The translations under genes and the position numbers were made by a program. The notes under the pieces were generated by a model. The model did no database searches and was not told where the DNA came from. It worked only from the letters and a program-made list of their open reading frames with translations. This document shows, one piece after another, positions 1 through 5,936 of a stretch of 36,541 bases of DNA. Numbering within the stretch: the stretch's first letter is position 1; every line of letters starts with the position of its first letter. Origin of the DNA: Hymenobacter sp. (GTDB lineage Bacteria; Bacteroidota; Bacteroidia; Cytophagales; Hymenobacteraceae); the NCBI GenBank assembly GCA_025353745.1, contig JANXOE010000048.1, forward strand, positions 1 through 36,541. The letters run 5' to 3'.

Positions 1-89
1 CGGCGCTTGCCAGGGCCATTGGTACGGGGCTTGGCCGGCGGGGCCGTCGGCTCATTTGTTTCAAATGTGAAAGCAAGGGGTTCGCTCAT
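1..89 (-). CDS. N-terminal fragment of an unidentified protein, cut by the window edge
   Basis: On the minus strand an ATG at 89 opens a frame (beginning MSEPLAFTFETNEP, then Pro/Lys/Arg-rich) that stays open to base 1. Its ATG overlaps the TGA of the 86-322 gene in an ATGA arrangement, which is typical of translational coupling and is the main reason to accept this start. Only 29 codons are visible, they are polar and Pro-rich, and no family can be named. The two minus-strand genes probably form an operon running out of the window to the left. Confidence 0.45.
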   Translation of the reverse strand, partial: MSEPLAFTFETNEPTAPPAKPRTNGPGKR

Positions 90-322
90 GCGGCGGCGGG
101 ATGGGTGAAACGCGAACGGCCCCGGCCGGCTTCCGGCCGGCGCGGGCGCACCGCCGGCCCCGGGCAGCGGCCGGCGGCGTTGGTGCCGCCGCCGCCCAGG
201 GCCGAGCGCAGGCTGCCGAGCAGGTGCAGCCCGAAAGCCAGCCCCAGCACCAGCTGGTAGAGCTCGTACAGGAACCAGCGCCCCAGGCGGCGCCCCCACG
301 AAAACAAGGCCGGGAAGTACAT
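86..322 (-). CDS. Small hypothetical protein with a hydrophobic N-terminal half
   Basis: A 78-residue frame starting MYFPALFSWGRRLG. Residues about 17-40 (WFLYELYQLVLGLAFGLHLL) are hydrophobic and could form one membrane or amphipathic helix; the rest is Gly/Arg/Pro-rich and probably disordered. An in-frame TAA 12 codons upstream of the ATG, with no ATG, GTG or TTG between, makes this ATG the only conventional start. The stop overlaps the next gene's start by 4 bases. I do not recognise a family; small Bacteroidota proteins such as DUF4834 have a similar layout, but the match is not strong enough to assign. Confidence 0.42.
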   Translation of the reverse strand: MYFPALFSWGRRLGRWFLYELYQLVLGLAFGLHLLGSLRSALGGGGTNAAGRCPGPAVRPRRPEAGRGRSRFTHPAAA

Positions 323-562
323 GGCGAGAACGAGAAAATAAGGGAGTAGACCTTATCCCAAAATTCGGACGCGCCTGTGAAGCAATGATTACCGCCGGGT
401 TAAGATTTGGTAAAAAAACAAGGCCCAGCCCGGCGGGGCGGGGCCGGAACGAGCGGTTCGCGGCGGCAATTGTTTATTTGCAGGCGCGCCGGGGCCCTGT
501 TTTGGGTGCCGGCGGCCGAATTTGGCGGCAGTTCGATTTCTGCCCTATTTTATCTTTATCCA

Positions 563-1162
563 ATGCAAACCTTTACTCGGTCGATTCATTGCCTGCTGGT
601 AGCTGCCGGCCTAAGCCTGGGCACCGCGGGGGCCGCGCACGCCCAGGCCGGCCCCGCTCCCAAGTTTATTCCCAACCGCCGCCACTACGTATTTGCCCAG
701 CGCGACGCCGAGTCGCCGGCGGTGCAAAACGTTACCAAAAACACCGACGAGGAAGCGGAAATCAACGGTGTCTACACCCGGCTCGCCTACCGCCCCTACC
801 CCCAGATGCTGGCCGAAATCGACGCCCTGCGCAAGCTCCACACCTGGGCCGATTCTACTTACCAGCGCCGGCTGGCGGCGCTGCCACCCGGCGGCGCCTT
901 GCAGGTCACCATCCGGCGCAAGGGCCCCGGCAGCGCCAACCTGGGCAACCTCGTCGTCACGGCCACCGACAAGGCCGGGCAGGAAGTATTCAAAATTGTG
1001 CCGCCCGCCACGCCGGGCCGCTTTTATGGCCGCGACCTGTACCAGGCCCAGGGCCTGTTGCCCCTGCCCAAAGTCGAGCCCCAGGAGCTAAAAGTAAGCG
1101 TGGGCGACGCCAAGCTGTACCTCTCGTTCGAGTACCTGGTGACGGTGCCGCCGGCGCAGTAG
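563..1162 (+). CDS. Secreted hypothetical protein with signal peptide
   Basis: A 199-residue protein. Residues 1-28 are a clear signal peptide: MQTFTRSIHC, a hydrophobic core, then an AHAQA cleavage region. The open frame extends upstream to 407, but those codons are Arg/Gly-rich and would bury the signal peptide, so ATG 563 is preferred. The mature part includes a basic NRRHYVFAQRD segment and two probable beta-rich regions (LQVTIRRKGPG, LVVTATDKAGQ). No catalytic motif is visible and no family is recognised. It most likely acts in the periplasm or at the envelope. It converges on the Nudix gene with only 15 bp between the stops. Confidence 0.7.
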   Translation: MQTFTRSIHCLLVAAGLSLGTAGAAHAQAGPAPKFIPNRRHYVFAQRDAESPAVQNVTKNTDEEAEINGVYTRLAYRPYPQMLAEIDALRKLHTWADSTYQRRLAALPPGGALQVTIRRKGPGSANLGNLVVTATDKAGQEVFKIVPPATPGRFYGRDLYQAQGLLPLPKVEPQELKVSVGDAKLYLSFEYLVTVPPAQ

Positions 1163-1177
1163 GGCCCCGGCGGGCGC

Positions 1178-1702
1178 TCAGCGGTAGCGCTCGAGCCGCG
1201 CCCACTGTACGGCCACCAGGGTTTTGGCGTCGCGGAACGGCTCGCTGACGAGGGCATCCCAGTCCAGGGCCACGGCTTGGATGTCCTCGTTTTCATCGGC
1301 CAGGCCGCCGCCCGCGCCGGTGCGGCGGCTCACTTCGGCGTAGAACACGGCGATGGTTTCGGCGCTGGTGCCCGGCGAGGGCCACAGCGTGACGATGGGT
1401 TCCAGGCGGTCGACCTCGTAGCCCAGCTCTTCGTGGATTTCGCGGGTGATGGCCGCTTCGGGGCCCTCGTCGCCGTCGATCATGCCGGCGGCGATTTCGA
1501 GTAAACCGTCCTCGGGCCCGACGCGGAACTGCTGCGTGAGCACGTACACCTGCCGCTTGGTGTCGAACACCAGCGCCGCGGCGGCCCGGCCCGGCCGGAA
1601 CTGCTCGCGCTGGAACGGCGCCGCGTCGCCGGCGGGCCGCACGGTCAACGCGTCGATTTTAAAATGGCCGTTGAAAACGCGCTTGCGGGCAGTAATCTGC
1701 AT
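1178..1702 (-). CDS. NUDIX hydrolase, NudF/NudK (ADP-sugar pyrophosphatase) type
   Basis: A 174-residue protein with a perfect Nudix box (G-x5-E-x7-R-E-x2-E-E-x-G) at about residues 73-94 (G73, E79, R87, E88, E91, E92, G94), which binds the catalytic Mg2+. The segments AAALVFDTKRQVYVLTQQFR before the box and GGGLADENEDIQ with RDAKTLVAVQ after it follow the layout of NudF/NudK enzymes, which hydrolyse ADP-ribose or GDP-mannose to sugar phosphate plus nucleoside monophosphate. The frame extends upstream to 1816, but those 38 residues are Arg/Gly-rich and non-homologous, so ATG 1702 is chosen. The exact substrate cannot be read from sequence. It is divergent from the helicase gene. Confidence 0.9.
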   Translation of the reverse strand: MQITARKRVFNGHFKIDALTVRPAGDAAPFQREQFRPGRAAAALVFDTKRQVYVLTQQFRVGPEDGLLEIAAGMIDGDEGPEAAITREIHEELGYEVDRLEPIVTLWPSPGTSAETIAVFYAEVSRRTGAGGGLADENEDIQAVALDWDALVSEPFRDAKTLVAVQWARLERYR

Positions 1703-1719
1703 ATCGGGATGCTGTGTAG

Positions 1720-1727
1720 TACCTTTG
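1720..1727 (+). promoter_or_regulatory. Candidate minus-7 box (TACCTTTG) for the DEAD-box helicase
   Basis: TACCTTTG matches the Bacteroidota minus-7 consensus TAnnTTTG exactly. No clear TTTG minus-33 element sits 19-23 bases upstream, so only half the promoter is visible. If used, transcription would begin near 1733 and leave a leader of about 265 bases before the helicase ATG. Confidence 0.45.
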
Positions 1728-1997
1728 TAAAAACCAGGGCCGCCGTCGGAGCAGCCCGCCGCCCGGCCGCGCCGGGCAAGCCCCGCGCCTCGGCTGCCTC
1801 CGCGAAGTAAGCGCACCTCACCCCAACTTCTCTTTTTTCAGGGAATGCGACGGCCTCCGACGAGCCGCCGACCCCGCCCGCGCCTGGCCCTCCAGCGCGG
1901 CCCTATCCGCCTGTGCCAACCCGCCGGGCCCCGGCAGCGGCTTTCCAAAGCCCTGCCCTTCAACCCACTAAAAAGTACCGCGTACCCAACCTCCCAC

Positions 1998-3488
1998 ATG
2001 ACGTTTGACGAATTAAACCTGATTGACCCCATCCTCAAGGCCCTGCAAGAGGAAGGATACACCACCCCCACCCCCATCCAGCAGCAGGCCATTCCGCACG
2101 TGCTGGAAGGCAAGGACCTGCTCGGCGTGGCCCAGACCGGCACCGGCAAGACGGCCGCCTTCACCGTGCCCATCCTGCAGGTGCTGCACCGCACGGCCCA
2201 GCTCGAAAAACACGCGCCGCGCCGCATCCGCTGCCTGGTGCTCACGCCCACGCGCGAGCTGGCCATCCAAATCAACGAGTCGTTTGGGGCCTACGGGCGC
2301 CATTTGAGCCAGATCCGGCACACCGTCATCTTCGGCGGCGTGGGCCAGCACCCGCAGGTGCAGCAGCTGCAGCGCGGCGTGGAGGTGCTCATCGCCACCC
2401 CCGGCCGCCTGCTCGACCTCATGAACCAGGGCTTCGTGGACCTGCGCCAGGTCGAGGTTTTCGTGCTCGACGAGGCCGACCGGATGCTCGACATGGGCTT
2501 CATCAACGACATCAAGCGCATCCTGCCCAAGCTGCCCAAAGACCGGCAGACGCTGTTTTTCTCGGCCACCATGCCCGGCCAGATCCAGGAGCTGGCCTCG
2601 ACCATCCTGCGCCCCAACCCCGTGCGCGTGGCCGTAACGCCGGTGAGCAGCACCGCCGATACCGTCACACAGTCGGTGTTTTTGGTGGAAGGCAACAACA
2701 AGCCGGCCCTGCTGCGCCACATTCTGGACGATGAAGCCATCCGCCGCGTGCTCGTGTTCACCCGCACCAAGCACGGCGCCGACAAGGTGGTGAAGGCCCT
2801 GGCCCAGTACCAGATCGTGGCCGAAGCCATCCACGGCAACAAAAGCCAGAACCACCGCCAGCGCGCCCTCTCCAACTTCAAGGCCGGCAGCACCCGCGTG
2901 CTGGTGGCCACCGACATCGCCGCCCGCGGCATCGACGTGGACGAGCTGACCCACGTCATCAACTACGAAATCCCCAACGAGCCCGAAACGTACGTCCACC
3001 GCATCGGCCGCACGGGCCGCGCCGGGGCCTTCGGCACCGCGTTTTCGTTCGTCGAAGACGAGGAGCGCGCCTACTTGCAGGACATCCAGAAGCTCATCAG
3101 CCGCCAAATCGACCTCAACACCGACCACCCCTTCACCACGGCCCACGTGCGGCCCGTGGAGCTGAACGGCCGCGAGCGCATCGTCCGGCCCAAGGGCCCG
3201 GCGGGCCGCCCGGCCCGTACCGGCGGCAGCGCCCCGGGCGGGGGCCGTTCTAGCGGGGGCCATAGCGCCCCCCGCGGCGGGGCCGGCGAGCGGGCCGAGC
3301 GCCCCGAGCGTTCCTCGGCCAACAGCAACCGCCCCGCGGGCGGCGGGCGCGCCGCAGCGGCGGCCCCCAGCGGCGGCAGCGCCGACAACAACCGCCGCTT
3401 CGGCAGCGGGGGCCAGCGCGTGCAGCCCGCGGGGGGCCGCGACGGGGGCCGCCGCGAGGGCGGCGGGGCGCGCCGCGGCTCGTACTAG
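1998..3488 (+). CDS. rhlE: DEAD-box ATP-dependent RNA helicase, RhlE-like
   Basis: A 496-residue cytoplasmic RNA helicase that unwinds RNA duplexes in ribosome assembly, decay or cold adaptation. All superfamily 2 motifs are present in order: Q motif (TPTPIQQQ, about 23-30), Walker A AQTGTGKT (45-52), PTRELA, DEAD (158-161), SAT (189-191), TDIAARGIDV, and HRIGRTGR (334-341). From about residue 395 the chain becomes a Gly/Arg/Ser/Ala-rich tail with RGG-like repeats, common in Bacteroidota RhlE homologues and likely an RNA-binding disordered region. The frame is open back to 1845, but that extension is Pro/Arg-rich and lies before the normal MTFDELNLIDPIL start. A terminator follows. Confidence 0.95.
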   Translation: MTFDELNLIDPILKALQEEGYTTPTPIQQQAIPHVLEGKDLLGVAQTGTGKTAAFTVPILQVLHRTAQLEKHAPRRIRCLVLTPTRELAIQINESFGAYGRHLSQIRHTVIFGGVGQHPQVQQLQRGVEVLIATPGRLLDLMNQGFVDLRQVEVFVLDEADRMLDMGFINDIKRILPKLPKDRQTLFFSATMPGQIQELASTILRPNPVRVAVTPVSSTADTVTQSVFLVEGNNKPALLRHILDDEAIRRVLVFTRTKHGADKVVKALAQYQIVAEAIHGNKSQNHRQRALSNFKAGSTRVLVATDIAARGIDVDELTHVINYEIPNEPETYVHRIGRTGRAGAFGTAFSFVEDEERAYLQDIQKLISRQIDLNTDHPFTTAHVRPVELNGRERIVRPKGPAGRPARTGGSAPGGGRSSGGHSAPRGGAGERAERPERSSANSNRPAGGGRAAAAAPSGGSADNNRRFGSGGQRVQPAGGRDGGRREGGGARRGSY

Positions 3489-3523
3489 CCCGGGCATTGG
3501 GGCGTTTTATTGTTGATTCCCCG

Positions 3524-3558
3524 AGCGGGCCGGAAAACTTTTTCGGCCCGCTTTGCTT
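3524..3558 (+). terminator. Rho-independent terminator after the helicase gene
   Basis: A 9-bp GC-rich stem (AGCGGGCCG at 3524-3532 with CGGCCCGCT at 3544-3552), an 11-base loop, then a T-rich run. It begins 36 bases after the helicase stop. Confidence 0.7.
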
Positions 3559-3591
3559 TTCCAGTCCAGTTCTTCGTCATTCGCACCCACC

Positions 3592-4065
3592 ATGGCCACC
3601 AGCTCGTTTCCCGTCATCCAGGCCCTGCGCGCCACGGCCCAGCGGCTCGCTACCCAGGCCCCCTACCAGTGGGGCCACATGGGCAGTTGCAACTGCGGCC
3701 ACCTGGCCCAGACCGTCACGAAGCTCACCAAAGGCGAAATCCACGCCCGCGCCATGCAGCGCTACGGCGACTGGGAGCGCCAGCTCGTGGACTACTGCCC
3801 CGCCAGCGGCTTGCCCATCGACGCAACCATCGACGAGATGCTGGCCCTGGGCTTCACCCGCGCCGACCTCACGCACCTCGAACGCCTGGCCGACCCGGCC
3901 ATCCGGGCCGCCGTTCCGTTCGAGCGCCGCGACCGGCTGCGCCACAACCGGCGCGACGACGTGGTGCTGTACCTGCGCGCCTGGGCCGACTTGCTGGAAC
4001 ACCAGCTGCTGGACGGCATCGCCCTGCCCGACTTCGGGGCCCTGCGGCTGGCCCTGGCCAACTGA
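3592..4065 (+). CDS. Conserved hypothetical protein with a CNCGH motif
   Basis: A 157-residue soluble protein starting MATSSFPVIQALRATAQRL. Residues about 23-33 carry WGHMGSCNCGHL, a compact Cys-x-Cys-Gly-His group that could bind metal or act in redox chemistry. The rest is Leu/Ala/Arg-rich and probably all-helical, with no signal peptide. The frame is open back to 3553, but that part overlaps the preceding terminator arm, so ATG 3592 is chosen. It has its own terminator and is probably monocistronic. I do not recognise a characterised family; the codon pattern and motif argue for a real gene. Confidence 0.75.
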   Translation: MATSSFPVIQALRATAQRLATQAPYQWGHMGSCNCGHLAQTVTKLTKGEIHARAMQRYGDWERQLVDYCPASGLPIDATIDEMLALGFTRADLTHLERLADPAIRAAVPFERRDRLRHNRRDDVVLYLRAWADLLEHQLLDGIALPDFGALRLALAN

Positions 4066-4083
4066 CCAGCTCCGCTCGCGTTC

Positions 4084-4133
4084 AATACGAAAAGCCCCTG
4101 CCAAGCAAGTTGGCGGGGGCTTTTCGTATTTTC
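4084..4133. terminator. Strong bidirectional terminator between convergent genes
   Basis: A 20-bp stem (4084-4103 pairing with 4111-4130, one G-T wobble) with a 7-base loop. The core is AAAAGCCCC/GGGGGCTTTT, so both strands end in a T-rich run. It serves the CNCGH gene on the plus strand and the lipoprotein gene on the minus strand. Confidence 0.88.
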
Positions 4134-4163
4134 ATAAACTTTAAAGGCAGAACGGCCGGGCGC

Positions 4164-4340
4164 TTAGTTGCGGGTCACGTCGCTCTGCTGCGCTTTGCGG
4201 TACATCTCGGCGCGGTTGGCGCGCTTGTAGGCGGCGTCGGCGTTGGGGTCCTTTTCCGCGTCGGGGGCCTGGGAGCAAGAGGCGGTCAGGAACAGGGCCG
4301 CGCTCGCGGCCAGCAAAACAATAGCTCGGGTCGGTTTCAT
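4164..4340 (-). CDS. Small lipoprotein
   Basis: A 58-residue protein beginning MKPTRAIVLLAASAALFLTA with a lipobox ending in Cys22 (LTASC), so it should be lipidated and anchored in the envelope. The mature 36 residues are charged and polar (Asp, Lys, Arg, Ala) with no recognised domain. The frame extends to 4379, but ATG 4340 places the n-region directly before the hydrophobic core. A near-consensus minus-7 box lies immediately upstream. The function is unknown. Confidence 0.68.
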   Translation of the reverse strand: MKPTRAIVLLAASAALFLTASCSQAPDAEKDPNADAAYKRANRAEMYRKAQQSDVTRN

Positions 4341-4344
4341 GACG

Positions 4345-4352
4345 CGAAGGTA
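4345..4352 (-). promoter_or_regulatory. Candidate minus-7 box (TACCTTCG) for the small lipoprotein
   Basis: On the minus strand this reads TACCTTCG, one base off TAnnTTTG. The same variant precedes the 24441-24557 and 33504-34376 genes. It would leave almost no leader. Confidence 0.32.
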
Positions 4353-5055
4353 GCCACCGGGTGCCAAACCGCCAACCATCCCGCTCCCGCTCTCCCTACC
4401 ACGGAATGCCCCGATGCCTTCTCACCGGATAACATTTGACAACTATTACCGGCGACCGACTCGTGCCAAAAGCAATTTTTCTTGCCAACGCTTCCCTGCA
4501 TCCCAAACCTGTACCTGACCAAAATCTGCGGTTGCTCGTGCCAAAAACAAGCTCATTTGTTTAGTGGAGCCATGACTACGATGGCGGACATAATTGATTT
4601 TATCAAAGCCGCCGGAGCCGCCAAACCAATTAGCATCCCCGCAAGCACAAACCACCGGGTTCAGCACGGTAACAAGAACGAAACATTAAATATAAAAACG
4701 CTATGTTACCAGCTTAAACCAGACCTTATACGATTAATTTGTTGGTTTTATTAGCACCAGTTTTTATGCTGACTAACAAGTATTTATGATACATCAATAA
4801 CATACAAAAAGCGGCACTAAGCATGATGGCAGGGACGCTTAGATCATGCCAGCAGTACGCCAGATGGCTAAATTTTGTACTGCCAGAAAATGGGCCGCGT
4901 ATGCCCAGAGCAGCACGCAGCCTCGCGATCTGACAAATTGTATTAATTCATCATAGTTTTACGTTGTGCCTGGACAGCACTACGCGGGAGAGGCAACCAG
5001 ATAAGGCCCATACAACGGGGGCGACCGGCGCATATTAGGGCCCCGGCAATGGCGG
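4353..5055. other. AT-rich region without a convincing gene
   Basis: About 700 bases, clearly more AT-rich than the surroundings, especially 4680-4800. It holds a direct repeat (CTCGTGCCAAAA-n-CAA at 4460-4475 and 4535-4550) and two neighbouring short inverted repeats (GCATGAT 4821-4827 with ATCATGC 4843-4849; GCAGTAC 4852-4858 with GTACTGC 4877-4883). The longest open frame (4482-4754, plus) has no recognisable protein character. It may be a decayed insertion or harbour a small RNA; neither can be shown here. Confidence 0.5.
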
Positions 5056-5637
5056 CTACTCGGGTTGGTAGTCGGCGAAAGTGCCGTCGCGGTAAAAGAT
5101 GACGATGCGCCGGATGGCCTTGCCTGGCTCGGCAAATAGCGCCAGCTCGGGAGGTAAGCCTACTACGGCCGGTACTGCCGCACCAGCAGCGGATGCAGAG
5201 CCCATGGCCGCCACGGGAGCAGTGGGCTCCGGCAGGGGCGGCAACACCGGGGCGGCCGTCGGCGCTGCGGGCGCCCCGGCCTTGGCCTCCGGTGCAGGGA
5301 AGGGCTCGGCGGCTTCGTTGGCGGGCAACGGGGGGGCTACGGGCGGGGGGGGCACCGGTACCGGCCGCCGGCGGGGGGCACTGACGGCCGTGGCGGGGGC
5401 AATTTCGGCCGTGGTGGGGGGTTCGGCAGTGGCCAGCATGGGCCCCGAGCCGTTCAGCAGCCAGGGCATGGACAAGTCGGGGAAAGCGGCCAGAACCTTC
5501 TGCACCACTTCCAGACTGGGCTTATTGCGCCCCGACATGATGTGGCTGACGATGGGCCGGGCCACCCCGATGGCATCCGCAAACTGCGTGGGGCTCAGCT
5601 GGCGAGCCAACAGCAACGCCCGGATACGGTCGACCAT
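5056..5637 (-). CDS. XRE-type helix-turn-helix regulator with Pro/Ala-rich linker
   Basis: A 193-residue DNA-binding protein. Residues 1-60 form a Cro/CI-type HTH (LSPTQFADAIGVARPIVSHI then MSGRNKPSLEVVQKVL). Residues about 70-160 are an Ala/Pro-rich disordered linker. The C-terminal 30 residues end in a compact RRIVIFYRDGTFADYQP segment, a recurring tail in Bacteroidota XRE proteins and possibly a dimerisation or ligand element. It is monocistronic on the minus strand. Upstream lie an inverted repeat and a 50-bp palindrome sharing a TTACAArTGT-like motif, suggesting autoregulation. Targets are unknown. Confidence 0.88.
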   Translation of the reverse strand: MVDRIRALLLARQLSPTQFADAIGVARPIVSHIMSGRNKPSLEVVQKVLAAFPDLSMPWLLNGSGPMLATAEPPTTAEIAPATAVSAPRRRPVPVPPPPVAPPLPANEAAEPFPAPEAKAGAPAAPTAAPVLPPLPEPTAPVAAMGSASAAGAAVPAVVGLPPELALFAEPGKAIRRIVIFYRDGTFADYQPE

Positions 5638-5648
5638 GAATAAAGTGA

Positions 5649-5681
5649 ATTGATTTACAAATGTGCGACAAATAAATCAAT
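5649..5681. promoter_or_regulatory. Inverted repeat upstream of the XRE gene, candidate operator
   Basis: ATTGATTTA (5649-5657) and TAAATCAAT (5673-5681) are perfect 9-bp arms with a 15-base spacer. The repeat begins 12 bases before the XRE start codon, where an autoregulatory operator would be expected. The spacer contains an ACAAATGTG element resembling half of the 5739-5788 palindrome. Confidence 0.5.
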
Positions 5682-5738
5682 CTGTCCTAACCTAGCTCGC
5701 ACTAATCCATAGTTTACAATTATAACAACAATGTTGAT

Positions 5739-5788
5739 CACCCCCTGCTGTTTACACTTGTAATTACAAGTGTAAACAGCAGGGGGTG
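5739..5788. repeat. Perfect 50-bp palindrome
   Basis: Bases 5739-5763 are the exact reverse complement of 5764-5788, with no loop and no mismatch; symmetry stops at both ends. The outer part is CACCCCCTGCTG, the inner part AT-rich (TTTACACTTGTAA). It lies 100 bases upstream of the XRE gene and downstream of the L,D-transpeptidase gene. It lacks an adjacent T-run and the transpeptidase gene already has a separate hairpin, so a simple terminator role is unlikely. A regulator-binding site or cruciform-forming element is more plausible. Confidence 0.8.
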
Positions 5789-5837
5789 CCCCCGATTATC
5801 CGTTTTGCCAGGGCATTACCCTGTCTGGCTTCTAAGC

Positions 5838-5871
5838 GAAAAGGCCCGGCTTGCCGAAGCAGCCGGGCCTT
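5838..5871 (-). terminator. Terminator for the L,D-transpeptidase gene
   Basis: An 11-bp perfect stem (AAGGCCCGGCT 5841-5851 with AGCCGGGCCTT 5861-5871) with a 9-base loop. On the minus strand it is followed by TTCGCTT, and it begins 65 bases beyond the stop of the transpeptidase gene. Confidence 0.7.
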
Positions 5872-5936
5872 CTGAAACACTTTGTTCCTACTGCCGGGGC
5901 CGGGGCTGGGCCCGGCGCACATCCGGCGGCGCCTTG

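Noticed and set aside
551..558. TATCTTTA as a promoter box for the secreted protein at 563
   Set aside because: It would place the start site inside the coding sequence and has no minus-33 element.
1845..1997. 51-codon upstream extension of the helicase frame
   Set aside because: Pro/Arg-rich, unlike any RhlE N-terminus; the normal start MTFDELNLIDPIL is at 1998.
2013..3497. 494-residue minus-strand frame opposite the helicase
   Set aside because: Composition is typical antisense of GC-rich codons; the plus strand encodes all DEAD-box motifs.
4482..4754. 90-residue plus-strand frame in the AT-rich gap (or a 60-residue version from ATG 4572)
   Set aside because: Unusual composition, no family resemblance, no promoter box, and the surrounding DNA looks non-coding. 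A tiny peptide cannot be excluded.
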